DNA of 64,000 nt, taken from NCBI GenBank assembly GCA_019422525.1, contig JAHZDE010000001.1, positions 468,010-532,009 on the forward strand, in the 5' to 3' direction. A program made the position numbers and the translations under genes. Of this stretch, positions 25,579 through 35,401 are shown in pieces. Position 1 is the stretch's first letter, and each line of letters opens with the position of its first letter. The notes under the pieces are model-generated. The model worked only from the letters and a program-made list of their open reading frames with translations, had not been told where the DNA came from and ran no database searches. This stretch comes from Clostridiales bacterium (lineage in GTDB: Bacteria > Bacillota > Clostridia > Oscillospirales > Acutalibacteraceae).

Positions 25579-26919
25579 ATGATGGAAAAAACCAGGAAGC
25601 CCATGACCAGCGGCTCCATTTGGAAACAGATGACTTTTTTTGCACTGCCGCTGATGCTGGGCAATTTATTCCAGCAGATGTACAATACGGTGGACTCGCT
25701 GATTGTGGGAAACTTTTTGGGAAGCAGTGCTTTGGCGGCGGTAAGCTCGTCGGGCAGCCTGATTTTTATGCTGATTGGCTTTTTGAGCGGCATTTCTTCC
25801 GGCGCCGGCGTGATTGTCGCCCGTTTTTTTGGCGCGCAGGATGACGAGAATTTACACCGGACTGTCCACACCACGGTGGCCTTTGGACTGGCGGCGGGGG
25901 TACTGATGACGGTGGCCGGTGTGCTTTTGTCGCCGCAGATTTTGATTTGGATGGGCACGCCGGAAAGCGTGATGGACAACTCGGTCGCCTATTTGCAGAT
26001 TTATTTTTCCGGTTCCCTGGGGTTTGTCATGTACAACATTTTTGTAGGCATTTTGCAGGCCGTGGGGGACAGCCGCCATCCGTTGTATTACCTGATTGTG
26101 TCATCGGTCATCAATCTGGTGCTGGATGTGGTGTTTATCGAGTTCTTTCACACGGGAGTCGGCGGGGCGGCACTGGCTACGGTGATTTCCCAGGTGGTCA
26201 GCGCCTTGCTGTGCCTGGTGGAATTGATGAAAACCAAGGAAAACTACCGGCTGGAGCTAAAGAAAATCCGGTTTTACCGGGGGTTCCTGGGGCAGATTAT
26301 CCGAATCGGGCTGCCTTCGGGGGTACAGAACTCGATTATCGCCTTTGCCAATGTGGTGGTCCAGTCCTACATCAACGCTTTTGGCGAAATGGCCATGGCA
26401 GGATATGGCGCATACAGCAAGGTGGAGGGCTTTGGCTTTCTGCCGATTAACAGCTTTACCATGGCGCTGACTACCTTTGTGGGCCAGAACCTGGGGGCCA
26501 AGCAATATGAGCGTACCCGGAAAGGGGCGCGCTTTGGGGTTTTGGTGACCATTACGCTGGCAGAGCTCATCGGTGTTTTGGTGTTTATCTTTGCGCCCCA
26601 GCTGATTGCCGCCTTTGACTCCACCCCGGAGGTCATCCAGTTCGGCATTGACAAGGCCCGTACCGCCGCCTTATTCTATTGCATCCTGGCCTATTCCCAT
26701 TCCATTGCCGCGGTGCTGCGGGGCGCCGGCAAAGCCATGATTCCCATGATGATTATGATGATTTTCTGGTGTGTGGTGCGGGTGGCTTTCCTGGCGGTGA
26801 TGATTCCCCTGACCCACAGCATCCAGGCCGTCTATTGGGTGTATCCGCTCACGTGGGCATTGAGCTCGGTGGCGTTTTTCTTCTATTATCAAAAGGCCAA
26901 CTGGGACGGGGATTCCTAA
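25579..26919 (+). CDS. MATE family efflux transporter
   Basis: A 446-residue MATE pump with about 12 helices, starting with SIWKQMTFFALPLMLGNLFQQMYNTVDSLIVGNFLG, the usual NorM/DinF N-terminus. It exports drugs or cations against an ion gradient. Tandem ATG codons at 25579 follow GGGAGGAG. It is only distantly similar to the MATE pump at 14782-16134, so the two are not a recent duplication. It has its own promoter and a hairpin downstream. Confidence 0.92.
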   Translation: MMEKTRKPMTSGSIWKQMTFFALPLMLGNLFQQMYNTVDSLIVGNFLGSSALAAVSSSGSLIFMLIGFLSGISSGAGVIVARFFGAQDDENLHRTVHTTVAFGLAAGVLMTVAGVLLSPQILIWMGTPESVMDNSVAYLQIYFSGSLGFVMYNIFVGILQAVGDSRHPLYYLIVSSVINLVLDVVFIEFFHTGVGGAALATVISQVVSALLCLVELMKTKENYRLELKKIRFYRGFLGQIIRIGLPSGVQNSIIAFANVVVQSYINAFGEMAMAGYGAYSKVEGFGFLPINSFTMALTTFVGQNLGAKQYERTRKGARFGVLVTITLAELIGVLVFIFAPQLIAAFDSTPEVIQFGIDKARTAALFYCILAYSHSIAAVLRGAGKAMIPMMIMMIFWCVVRVAFLAVMIPLTHSIQAVYWVYPLTWALSSVAFFFYYQKANWDGDS

Positions 26920-27041
26920 AAGTATATGCCGCAGGCAGCCTTGACAATGGGAAAATAAGAAGTATATACTAATCAATAAGATACCCAGGGAGCCAAGGCT
27001 TTCGGGGAGAACACCCAAAGGGAAGAATCAAGAGAATATTC

Positions 27042-27076
27042 GCCACCCCGGGAAAGCCTATCGGGGTGGCTTCTTT
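27042..27076 (+). terminator. Hairpin after MATE gene
   Basis: GCCACCCCG / CGGGGTGGC with an 11-base loop, followed by TTCTTT. Confidence 0.65.
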
Positions 27077-27125
27077 CTGGGCGGAGGCAGGGAAAACACA
27101 AGAAAATTCGGAATCGAGGGATGGT

Positions 27126-28061
27126 ATGGATACATTTTGGACGCTGCTGGAGCAGATTGGCCTGTTTGTGATTTATATTATAGTAGGCGTGATTCTGGTC
27201 AAGACGAAGGTGCTCAGCCGGGACACCTTGGAGACGCTTTCCCGGTATGTGTTAAAGCTGGCTATGCCGGTGATGATATTTGTCAACACCATAGACGGGG
27301 TGGACCGGCAGTCTTTGATTGAAACTTCGCCCCTGCTGGGGATTACGGTGCTGTTTTACTGCTGCACCTTCCTGCTGGCCAAGGGGCTGGCGATGGTTTT
27401 CCGGCTTCGGGACAACAAGGAACAGGTATACCGGGCGCTGTCCATGTTCGGCAACATCGGGTTTATGGGAATCCCCATTATCAGCAGTATTTTCCCCGAG
27501 CGGGGGATGCTGTATATTGCGGTGTTCACCATTATTGACCAGCTGGTGCTGTGGACGTTGGGCGTAAAACTGACCACCCCCTCGGGCGGGAAGGGGACGT
27601 TTACTCCCAAAAAGCTGGTGAACCCCTGTACCGTGGCCGTTGTACTGGCGGTGGTATTTGTGGTAGCGGGCGTCTCGCTTCCCTCCCTTTTGAACACCGC
27701 TTTGGACAAAATCGGCGGGACTGCCACCCCTCTGGCCATGATTTATCTGGGCGGCGTGTTTGCCTGTATGGACATCCGCAAGTACATTCGTTTTAAAGAG
27801 TTCTATGGCATCGTCGGGGTGAAGATGGTGATTTTCCCCATCCTGTTTTATTTGCTGGTAGGGCTGTTCCCCATCAGCGAAGAAATCCATCTGACCATTG
27901 CGCTGCTGGCCGCTATGCCTGCCATGTCCTCCATTGTGATGATGGCCAAGGCTTCCCACTCCGAAGGGGACTATGCCATGGGGGGCATTTTTGTCACCAC
28001 GGTTTGTTCCATTATCACCCTGCCGGTGGTATGCTGGATTTTGCAGTCGGTGTTTTCATAA
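27126..28061 (+). CDS. AEC family transporter (auxin efflux carrier-like)
   Basis: A 311-residue membrane protein with about 10 helices of the AEC/BASS-like fold; recognisable segments are the N-terminal IGLFVIYIIVGVILVKTKVLS, YVLKLAMPVMIFVNT, FGNIGFMGIPI and the late LLAAMPAMSSIVMMAKAS. Bacterial members export malate or other carboxylates. The ATG at 27126 follows GAGGGA. It is transcribed alone, between two hairpins. Substrate cannot be inferred. Confidence 0.88.
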   Translation: MDTFWTLLEQIGLFVIYIIVGVILVKTKVLSRDTLETLSRYVLKLAMPVMIFVNTIDGVDRQSLIETSPLLGITVLFYCCTFLLAKGLAMVFRLRDNKEQVYRALSMFGNIGFMGIPIISSIFPERGMLYIAVFTIIDQLVLWTLGVKLTTPSGGKGTFTPKKLVNPCTVAVVLAVVFVVAGVSLPSLLNTALDKIGGTATPLAMIYLGGVFACMDIRKYIRFKEFYGIVGVKMVIFPILFYLLVGLFPISEEIHLTIALLAAMPAMSSIVMMAKASHSEGDYAMGGIFVTTVCSIITLPVVCWILQSVFS

Positions 28062-28085
28062 TGGAAAGAGAATAGAAAGCAAATG

Positions 28086-28134
28086 AAAACAGCCTTTCAA
28101 TAACGGGATTCCGGGATTGGACGGCTGTTTTTTT
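28086..28134 (+). terminator. Terminator after AEC transporter
   Basis: ACAGCC-TTTCAAT pairs with ATTGGA-CGGCTGT and is followed by a run of seven T. Confidence 0.75.
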
Positions 28135-28223
28135 CTGTATTTTGTTCAGTTTCCGACGGGGCCGTTTTCGTAAGAGTGCGCCCTCTTTCGACATCATAAA
28201 GTTACAAAATTTTACATTTGAGC

Positions 28224-28251
28224 TTTACTTCTTCATATATTATGCTATAAT
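28224..28251 (+). promoter_or_regulatory. Probable promoter of the type III CRISPR operon
   Basis: TTTACT (28224-28229) and TATAAT (28246-28251), 16-base spacer, in an AT-rich stretch about 75 bases before cas10. The -35 box is weak. The gap 28135-28223 contains nothing else recognisable. Confidence 0.5.
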
Positions 28252-28324
28252 ATTTCAAATAGTATTTTTTAAAAATGGTTACAATTTTCAATGTTCGTAT
28301 TTTTGATAAGGAGGGCCGATTTTG

Positions 28325-29821
28325 ATGAGGGTTTTACTGATTCTCGAGGTTTCCCGAAAACAGGATTATATCTTTTCCACCAAAAGGCTCCGGGAAAACG
28401 CCCAGCGTTCTGCAGATATCAGCTATGTTACCAGTAAGGAATTTTTTAAAGAGGAGGCTGCCGGACTGTTTGACGAGGAAAAGAATTTTATCTATGCCGG
28501 CGGCGGGCATACGGTCTTGCAGTTTGACGGCCGGGAACAGGCGAAAGCGTTTGCCCAAGCCGTTACCGAAACCGTTTTGCGCAGATGGAAAGGGTTGGAG
28601 CTGTTTGTCAAAATCTCCCCCTATGAGGAGGCTATGACCCCCGGGGAAAACCTGAAAGAGCTTTCCAAAGGGCTGGAACGAAAAAAGGCGCTGCGGAAAA
28701 CCTCCTTCAAACAGGCGGATATGGGAATGGAGCTGCTGGATTCAGAGACCTTCCTGCCCCAGCGGAAGGAGGAGCCAAACAGCCGCGCCTATCATGTTTC
28801 CCCGCTGCCCGCGCCGGAAGGATGGGAATACCCTTCCCAGCTGGAGGAACTGGCCGGTGAGGATAACTTTATCGCCGTTATCCACATTGACGGGAACGCC
28901 ATGGGCAAACGGGTGGAAGAGATTTATCAAAAGCAGGCGGAAAGCTGGGATGATTGCTGCCGGAGTATTTCCCGGTTCAGCGAGGGGATTCAAAAGGATT
29001 TCGAAAAAGCTTTCCGGGATACTGAACAGGAAATCATCCAGCGGGGGGATTGGGTACCGTCCAAGATGCCCCTTCGGCCGGTAGTGCTGGCCGGGGATGA
29101 CGTGTGTCTGGTAACGGCGGGGAACCTGGGGCTGGAATGTGCCCGGATTTTTTTGCAGAAGCTGGCGGCCAGTACCAATGAGGAGGACCAAAAGCCCTAT
29201 GCCGCCTGTGCCGGTGTTGCCATGGTCCATGTCAAATTCCCCTTCCACCGCGCTTATGCCCTTTCGGAAAGCCTGTGCTCCCAAGCGAAAAAGTATGTGG
29301 CCCAAATTGACCCCCAAAGCCGGATTTCCGCCATGGACTGGCATATTGAGTTCGGCCAGATGCGGGACAGCCTTTCCAAAATCCGGGCGGAATATGAAAC
29401 GGAGGACGGCAGGCGGATGGAATTGCGGCCGGTCGTGGTGTCGGCGCCCCAAGAGATTTCCCTTCCTCCGCAGAAAACGTACCGGTTTTTCAAGGCCCTT
29501 TGCGGCTCCATGCAGAAAAACAGCAGGCAGATAGCCCGCAGCAAGCTCAAGGAGCTTCGCAATGCTTTGCGGCAGGGAGAGGTGGAAAGCCGGTTTTTCC
29601 TCCAGGACAAACAAATCAGCGATTTGCTGTATGACGGAATCGAAGCCCAGTTCCACACTTGGGAAGAACGCCGGGAGCAATATGAGAATATGATTTTCCG
29701 GAATGCGCGCCTGCAAAAAGAGGCCTTTGCGGAAACGGACGGCCAGGTGCGGTGCCTGTTTTTTGACGCTTTGGAAATGATGGACCACTGTGTATTTTTG
29801 GAGGAGGGGGAAACGCCATGA
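28325..29821 (+). CDS. cas10: CRISPR-associated Cas10, type III-D-like, no HD domain
   Basis: A 498-residue Cas10. It begins directly with the first palm (LEVSRKQDYIFSTKRLRENAQRSADISYVT.. IYAGGGHTVLQF) and has no N-terminal HD nuclease motif. The second palm carries HIDGNAMGK (Asp189) and VVLAGDDVCLV (Asp258, Asp259), a variant of the GGDD cyclase motif with Ala in the first position. The C-terminal ~150 residues are helical. In type III systems Cas10 makes cyclic oligoadenylates when target RNA is bound, and the conserved DD suggests this activity is kept. GGAGGG precedes; the ATG at 28325 was chosen over the TTG one codon earlier. It is the first gene of a tightly overlapping operon. Confidence 0.88.
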   Translation: MRVLLILEVSRKQDYIFSTKRLRENAQRSADISYVTSKEFFKEEAAGLFDEEKNFIYAGGGHTVLQFDGREQAKAFAQAVTETVLRRWKGLELFVKISPYEEAMTPGENLKELSKGLERKKALRKTSFKQADMGMELLDSETFLPQRKEEPNSRAYHVSPLPAPEGWEYPSQLEELAGEDNFIAVIHIDGNAMGKRVEEIYQKQAESWDDCCRSISRFSEGIQKDFEKAFRDTEQEIIQRGDWVPSKMPLRPVVLAGDDVCLVTAGNLGLECARIFLQKLAASTNEEDQKPYAACAGVAMVHVKFPFHRAYALSESLCSQAKKYVAQIDPQSRISAMDWHIEFGQMRDSLSKIRAEYETEDGRRMELRPVVVSAPQEISLPPQKTYRFFKALCGSMQKNSRQIARSKLKELRNALRQGEVESRFFLQDKQISDLLYDGIEAQFHTWEERREQYENMIFRNARLQKEAFAETDGQVRCLFFDALEMMDHCVFLEEGETP

Positions 29822-31851
29822 GCGGACAAGTCATTCTGAAAATTACCATGCGCCTTCTGTCAGACGCCATTTTCGGCTCGGGGTTCAGCACTCCCGGCGG
29901 CGACGATATCGGCGTTTATCAGGATTCGGACGGGTATCCTTATCTAAAGGGAAGCACGCTCAAGGGGCTTTTGCTGGAAAGTATGGAGAACCTGTCTGCT
30001 TGGGAAGGCAGAGCGAAGTCCGATGTAAAAACCATAATGGGCGTGGAAGGCTGGGAAGGGGAAAGCAGCGAGCGCAGGCTTCATGTGTCCTCCCTCCGGC
30101 TGGAAAACCGTCCCCGGATTCCGGAAGACTGCTATACTTCCCGGGTGTTTACGGCCCTGGAAAACGGGGTCGTCAAAGACAAGACCCTGCGCAGCGCTAT
30201 GTGTATCCGTTCCGGGCTGTGTTTTTCGGGGGAAGTGGAATGTGCCGGGCAGGACGAAACGTTTGTAAAAGAAGCGCTGTGCTGTATCAAATGGGCCGGT
30301 ACCCTTCGCCACCGGGGGTTCGGACAGGTAAAGGTCACGGCAGAGCCGGTGAAAGAGAAAAACACTTCCTTTGCCGTTGAGCCGTGTACCTGTATTTGGT
30401 ATAGGATGAAAACCCAGCTGCCGCTGATGCTGGTAAACCTGCAAAAAAGCCGCGGGAACCAAATGGAAACCCGGGGCTATGTCCCCGGCTCCTCCATACG
30501 GGGCATGGTGATCGAGAACCTTTCCCGCCAGGAGCCGGAATGGTTTGAGGGGCAAAAAGAACGGCTGCTGTCTGGCAAGGTGCGGTTTTTAAACGCCGTC
30601 CCCGTCCCCGCGCCCGACAAAAACCATCAGGACGTTCCACAGGCAGTGATACCGTCCCCCATGGGGTTTTATGAGGATAAGGCCGAAACGGTTTTGACCT
30701 CCGTCATCATCAGGGATGTGGATTTTTCCGGCGGGGAAAAGCGGGCAAAGCTGGGAGAGTTCTGTTCCCTCTGCCAAAATGTCATTTCCTATTGGAGCGC
30801 AGACGCCGAAAGCCGGCTGCGGATTCAGTGCAGCAAGAAAGGGACTGCGGATACCGAGATGTTCCAAACCCGGTGCCTGGGCGAAGGCCAGTATTTCGAG
30901 GGGTACATCCTGCTGGACGACCCGGCTTTGGCGCCTGCCATTGCCCGGGGGCTTTCCAAGACCGTGTGGCTGGGGGCGGACCGGTATGAGGGCTTTGGAA
31001 AATGCCTCGTCACCCATTGCCAAGCAGCAGAAGCTCCCGCCTGGGTGCAGTATGGGTATCAGGATGGGGATGAGATTGACAGGGATTTTTATTTGCTGGC
31101 CCTCTCCCCCTTTACCATGTCCAACGGCTTAGGCGCCCCCTGCGGCATTGACGAAGCGGCCCTGGCATCCCTGATGGGGGTGCAGGAAGTGAAAATCGAA
31201 TATGCCAGCACTTCTTTGTGTGAACAGGGCTCCTTTAACCGTACCTGGCACTGCCGCACGCCTGCCGCCGTAATGTATGACAAAGGGAGCGTTTTCCACA
31301 TCCGGTGCAGCGAAGCGCCAACGTGGGAAAAGCTGCGGCAGCTCCAGCAGCGGGGGATTGGAATTCGCCGGGGTGAAGGCTTTGGGCAAATCCTCTTTTT
31401 GCGGAAATCCCTTTTGGAGGGCATCTCACAAAAGCAGGAGCTTTCCCTAGAAAACGCCTCGGAAAAGCAGGCGAAACAGGAATCCAGCTGGAAGCAGGCG
31501 CAGATTCGCCGTGCGGCTTATGGCTGGGTGATGGAGACGGAAAAACAGGTGCAGCATTTTGGGCTGTCCAAAAGCCAGCTGGGCACAGTGCAGGCCCTGT
31601 GTGAAAAGGCCATCTCCCAAAAGGGCGACACCAAAGAACTGGAAACCTTTTTTGAGAAGAATCTGGAAAAGCGGGGCGTGCGCCATGGGGACAAGTTTAC
31701 AAGTTTGGATGCGCTGTTGCGGCAGGTGCTGGAAACCCGGTTGACGGATACCTTGCAGACGGACTGTGAGGATTCCATGGAAGCCCGGCTGCGGCTGTTG
31801 TGCCTGCTGTTTAATTATAGCCGGAAAACACAGAAGGAGGGGAAAGCATAA
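29818..31851 (+). CDS. Cas7-Cas5-Cas11 fusion (type III-Dv backbone subunit)
   Basis: A 677-residue fusion. Residues 1 to about 185 are a Cas7/Csm3-like RAMP (FGSGFSTPGGDDIGV, PYLKGSTLKG, GTLRHRGFGQ near 161); Asp29/Asp30 are candidate target-RNA cleavage residues. Residues about 190-545 are a Csx10/Cas5-like RAMP (GYVPGSSIRGM near 220, RGIGIRRGEGFGQ near 512). Residues about 555-677 are all-helical and charged, fitting a Cas11 small subunit. This order matches the fused subunit of type III-Dv effectors. The ATG overlaps the cas10 stop (ATGA) and its stop overlaps the next start (TAATG), so translation is coupled. Domain borders are estimates. Confidence 0.82.
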   Translation: MSGQVILKITMRLLSDAIFGSGFSTPGGDDIGVYQDSDGYPYLKGSTLKGLLLESMENLSAWEGRAKSDVKTIMGVEGWEGESSERRLHVSSLRLENRPRIPEDCYTSRVFTALENGVVKDKTLRSAMCIRSGLCFSGEVECAGQDETFVKEALCCIKWAGTLRHRGFGQVKVTAEPVKEKNTSFAVEPCTCIWYRMKTQLPLMLVNLQKSRGNQMETRGYVPGSSIRGMVIENLSRQEPEWFEGQKERLLSGKVRFLNAVPVPAPDKNHQDVPQAVIPSPMGFYEDKAETVLTSVIIRDVDFSGGEKRAKLGEFCSLCQNVISYWSADAESRLRIQCSKKGTADTEMFQTRCLGEGQYFEGYILLDDPALAPAIARGLSKTVWLGADRYEGFGKCLVTHCQAAEAPAWVQYGYQDGDEIDRDFYLLALSPFTMSNGLGAPCGIDEAALASLMGVQEVKIEYASTSLCEQGSFNRTWHCRTPAAVMYDKGSVFHIRCSEAPTWEKLRQLQQRGIGIRRGEGFGQILFLRKSLLEGISQKQELSLENASEKQAKQESSWKQAQIRRAAYGWVMETEKQVQHFGLSKSQLGTVQALCEKAISQKGDTKELETFFEKNLEKRGVRHGDKFTSLDALLRQVLETRLTDTLQTDCEDSMEARLRLLCLLFNYSRKTQKEGKA

Positions 31852-33143
31852 TGTCGGCAGCATTTTGGTATGCGGTATGTTATGAGGCCGAGGGGGTTTG
31901 CGAAACCCCGTTCCGAAGCGGCAATCAGGAGAACGACCCGGAATCCATTTTGAGGACCCGTGACGGGCGGCCGTTTTTACAGGGGACCTCTCTGGCCGGC
32001 GCCCTGCGGCAATGGGTGGAGGAAACTCTTCCCGATAAAGCGGTCCCCCTGTTTGGAAGTCAGGAGAATGGAGGCAGCCTTGTGGTGTCGGATTTGGTCT
32101 TTGAGCCGGACGCGGCAGAAGGGGTGCGTCCCCGGCTGCGGATTGATTCCAAAATGGGCGCAGCTGACGATGGCGGAAAATTCGATATGGCCTATGTACA
32201 GCGGGGGTCCCGGTTCCATTTTGAACTGGTGTGGCTGGGAAACAACGCCGTCAGCCCGGAGCTTTCGGCCATTGAAGCCATGCTTTCGGCTCTCCATTTC
32301 GGGCATATCCGCCTGGGCGCCCAAAAAACCAACGGCTTTGGACGGGTATCCCTTTCTGTAACCAAAACCTTGTATGACATGAAAAACCCGGCCCACCGGA
32401 AATGCTGGATGGAGAATCGGAGCAGCGGGGAAAAAAATACCCTTTCCCTGTCCGAGCCTGCCGCCTCTGGCCGGGTGACCTTTGTGGTGGAAGGAATGGC
32501 CGAGAACCTGCTTGTCAAATCGTCGGTGGCTGAGCATCGGGGGAATAGCAGCGAGATGAAAAACCTGATGGAAGGCAATTCCCCTGTGCTGCCCGGTTCT
32601 TCCGTCAAGGGCGCGGTGCGCAGCCGGTGTGAAAAAATCGCCCCCCTGCTGGGAATTTCCAAAGATAGGACGGACAGCCTGTTTGGCCGGGGTGCAGACA
32701 GGAATGACGGGAAATCCGATGACAATGGGGTTTCGGGAAACGTGTATTTTGAGGACGTTTATCTGGACAACGCGGTGGAAAGCCCCATTGCCCGTATCCA
32801 CATCAACCGTTTTACCGGCGGCGTCATGCGCAAGGGCTTGTTTTATGAATCACCTTTGACCCGCAGTATCCGGCTGCAAATCACCGTGCCGGCTGAGCGG
32901 AAAGACGGCTGCCTGCTTGTGTTATACGCTCTGCGGGATTTGGGGCTGGGGCTCTATAATCTTGGCAGCGGCGGCTCGGTGGGAAGAGGGTTTTTGCATG
33001 TGGATTCCATTACGGTCCAAGGGCCTGATAACCAGAAAAGCTGCCTGCGGTTCCAAAACCGGGAACTTGTAAAGACAGAGGATGAAACCGGCCTGTTGGC
33101 AGGATGGCAAAAAGCCGTGGGAGGGATGAATCATGAAATGTAA
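31851..33143 (+). CDS. Cas7-2x (two fused Cas7/Csm3 domains)
   Basis: A 430-residue protein with two RAMP domains. Domain 1 has NDPESILRTRDGRPFLQGTSLAGALR (Asp29 a candidate catalytic residue) and a Gly-rich loop GAQKTNGFGR. Domain 2 has PVLPGSSVKGAVRSR (near 245), HINRFTGGVMRKGLFYES and GGSVGRGFLHV (near 372). Double Cas7 subunits are part of the III-Dv backbone, binding crRNA and cutting target RNA at fixed intervals. Start and stop overlap both neighbours. Plain Csm3 proteins are about half this length. Confidence 0.82.
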   Translation: MSAAFWYAVCYEAEGVCETPFRSGNQENDPESILRTRDGRPFLQGTSLAGALRQWVEETLPDKAVPLFGSQENGGSLVVSDLVFEPDAAEGVRPRLRIDSKMGAADDGGKFDMAYVQRGSRFHFELVWLGNNAVSPELSAIEAMLSALHFGHIRLGAQKTNGFGRVSLSVTKTLYDMKNPAHRKCWMENRSSGEKNTLSLSEPAASGRVTFVVEGMAENLLVKSSVAEHRGNSSEMKNLMEGNSPVLPGSSVKGAVRSRCEKIAPLLGISKDRTDSLFGRGADRNDGKSDDNGVSGNVYFEDVYLDNAVESPIARIHINRFTGGVMRKGLFYESPLTRSIRLQITVPAERKDGCLLVLYALRDLGLGLYNLGSGGSVGRGFLHVDSITVQGPDNQKSCLRFQNRELVKTEDETGLLAGWQKAVGGMNHEM

Positions 33144-33513
33144 ACCTGTGCAGCCCGAAGAAGCCTTGCAGCAGGGGAAACGGCTTCCCTATCTGCTGTA
33201 TTATACCTACAGCCAGGCGTATTTGGGGCCTGTCCCCCAAGAGCTGCCGGACATGTCCCAGGTGCTGCGGCTTTCGTTTTTTGGCCCCCGGGAAGAAATC
33301 CGGCTGTTCCGGCAGGACGGGGAAACTCTCTGCGGCGTCTCCATGGAGGAAGAAGAGGGGGACTGCCCCGTCCGGGAAACCTTTGTGATTGCCAACCCCC
33401 AATTTGGCGGGAGCATTACCGTTGCAAACTATCTAACAGCAGACGAGGATGGGCAAAGCAGCTTTTATGCCTCCCGTTTGACAGACTGGGAAGGGAGTGA
33501 ACACCGTGCCTGA
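33133..33513 (+). CDS. csx19: Csx19-like small type III-D subunit
   Basis: A 126-residue protein without RAMP motifs: LPYLLYYTYSQAYLGPV, LSFFGPREEIRLFRQDGETLCGV, then an acidic stretch and ETFVIANPQFGGSI. Position between Cas7-2x and Cas7-insertion, and its size, match Csx19, a small subunit specific to type III-D complexes. The assignment rests on context more than on sequence. It overlaps the preceding gene by 11 bases and the following one by 8. GGGAGG precedes the ATG. Confidence 0.6.
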   Translation: MKCKPVQPEEALQQGKRLPYLLYYTYSQAYLGPVPQELPDMSQVLRLSFFGPREEIRLFRQDGETLCGVSMEEEEGDCPVRETFVIANPQFGGSITVANYLTADEDGQSSFYASRLTDWEGSEHRA

Positions 33514-35374
33514 TTACCGCACAAAAAAACCGGTTTCGGATACCGCAAACCGTCCCGAGGAGATTTATGCCCCCTATAATTTCGCCCCGTTTTCCCCAAA
33601 AGTGATCACGCGCTATCATGGGGAAGAAGAGCTGCCCGGGCATGACCATATAGACCCTCAGCTGAAAACCGGGGAAATCCATGTGACTTTTATCAGCGAG
33701 ACCCCGGTGTTTGTCAGCGACGGAAAGGGCATGGACAATATGCAGTCCCCAAACTTCTGCAAAAATGCAGACGGTCGGTTTATCATCCCCGCTTCCAGCG
33801 TCCGGGGCTTGGTGCGGGAAAACATGCAGATTTTAGGCTTTGGCCTTGTCCGGCCGGATGAGGATTTGCAGGACCCACAGTTTTATTTCCGGGAAATGGC
33901 CGCCGGCAAAAATACGGTGCGCTCGGCCCTGCGCGACCACTATACTGCCATGCTGGGGATTGACCCCCAGGAGAAAAAGAAAGCGGTCCCACACTATGTC
34001 ATGGGAGGCCATTTGTTCTGCCAAAACGGGAAGTATTATATTCTGCCCACCAAGGAGCCGTTTTTCAGGGTTTCCCGGGAACATCCCGATGTCAGGCAAT
34101 TTGGAGAAGGCCACGCCCGCACCGTGGAGGTGGCTTATACCGCTTCCGATACTGAGGTAAAGGAAATCTGCCCCCGGGAGCAAGCCCGGGAAGATATGAA
34201 AAAGGGTACATTGCTGTATACCGGCCGCCCGGTGGGAAGGACCCCGAACTGCCTGTACCTGTTCCCGGAGGCGGACGATTCCCAATCCCCCATTTCGATT
34301 TCCAATGAGGAAAAAACAAATTATATAGAAGACCTGGAAGGGAGAAAAAACTCCCTGAAGCACTATTATGATGTGAGCTTTTGGGAACTGCCCAAAGAGG
34401 GGAAGTCAAAGCCGGTATTTTATGTGCACCGGGAAGGGTATACCTACTTTGGCATGACCCGTTATCTGCGTATCGGGTACCGGTATCCCCTTTCCCACGG
34501 CCTTCCGCAGCGGCACCGGGACCTTTTTGAACAAAACCCGAACCTTTTGGACTACCCCTCAGCCATGCTGGGCTATGCCCGCGGCAAGAAGGCCTACCGT
34601 TCCCGGGTCTCCTTTGGGGATTTTGCAGCGCCTGTCGGGGTGCGCCCCATGGGAAAAGTCACCAATGCTGCCGGGGAGCCTAAAGCCAGCTTTTTCCCCG
34701 GCTATGTGAAGGACGGAAAGCATTATTCCGAAGAAGATTTCGAGCTGCGGGGCTATAAGCAGTATTGGCTCAAACCCGCCAAAGCATCTCCGCCGCCCAA
34801 TGGCAACGAAAGTGTCGGATATTCCATGTACCCCATTCCAGCCAAAACGGAATTTACCGGCGTTATCCGTTTCCAAAACCTGCACGAGGATGAGCTGGGG
34901 CTGCTGCTGTGGTGCCTCAGGCTGGAAAAGGGCTGCTTCCAAACGCTTGGCAAGGGCAAGCCCTATGGCTATGGCCGCATGAGCGTGAAAATCACCGGGT
35001 TATACGAATACGACATGAAGAAGCTGTATAGCCTTCAAGGGATTTACAGCGGGAAGACCTCCATAGACGCTGCCAAAATTGACCAGTATATCGATGCATA
35101 TGTGCGCTATGCTTCTGAAAAACTGCATCAGAAAAAGAAACGCACCATCCGCGATTTTTCAGAAATCCAGGATTTCTTTTATCTGAAACAGGACCACAGC
35201 CGGGAAAGGAAGAATCCCGAAGAAGTGGCCTATATGAAAATTGAAACCAGCAAAAACGTTCTCAAACCTCTGCCCACCGTGCAGGAAATCCAGGCCCGCC
35301 AGGAGACGCCCCCAGAAGAACCGGAGGAGCTCGACCCCTTTGAAGCTTTGGCCAAAAAATGGAACCGGCGCTGA
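33506..35374 (+). CDS. Cas7-insertion subunit (RAMP with large insert)
   Basis: A 622-residue RAMP protein. The N-terminal half has the Cas7 signature GEIHVTFISETPVFVSDG and RFIIPASSVRGLVREN (near 95); the C-terminal half ends the fold with LRLEKGCFQTLGKGKPYGYGRM (Gly-rich loop near 482). Between them lie roughly 350 residues with no match to a plain Cas7, as in the Cas7-insertion subunit of type III-Dv and the last domain of type III-E gRAMP. The GTG at 33506 has AAGGGAG 8 bases upstream; a GTG at 33497 is less well placed. The C-terminal tail (PEEPEELDPFEALAKKWN) is acidic and probably flexible. Confidence 0.8.
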   Translation: MPDYRTKKPVSDTANRPEEIYAPYNFAPFSPKVITRYHGEEELPGHDHIDPQLKTGEIHVTFISETPVFVSDGKGMDNMQSPNFCKNADGRFIIPASSVRGLVRENMQILGFGLVRPDEDLQDPQFYFREMAAGKNTVRSALRDHYTAMLGIDPQEKKKAVPHYVMGGHLFCQNGKYYILPTKEPFFRVSREHPDVRQFGEGHARTVEVAYTASDTEVKEICPREQAREDMKKGTLLYTGRPVGRTPNCLYLFPEADDSQSPISISNEEKTNYIEDLEGRKNSLKHYYDVSFWELPKEGKSKPVFYVHREGYTYFGMTRYLRIGYRYPLSHGLPQRHRDLFEQNPNLLDYPSAMLGYARGKKAYRSRVSFGDFAAPVGVRPMGKVTNAAGEPKASFFPGYVKDGKHYSEEDFELRGYKQYWLKPAKASPPPNGNESVGYSMYPIPAKTEFTGVIRFQNLHEDELGLLLWCLRLEKGCFQTLGKGKPYGYGRMSVKITGLYEYDMKKLYSLQGIYSGKTSIDAAKIDQYIDAYVRYASEKLHQKKKRTIRDFSEIQDFFYLKQDHSRERKNPEEVAYMKIETSKNVLKPLPTVQEIQARQETPPEEPEELDPFEALAKKWNRR

Positions 35375-35401
35375 ATGGGTTTCCCGGAAAGGAGTATGCC
35401 T

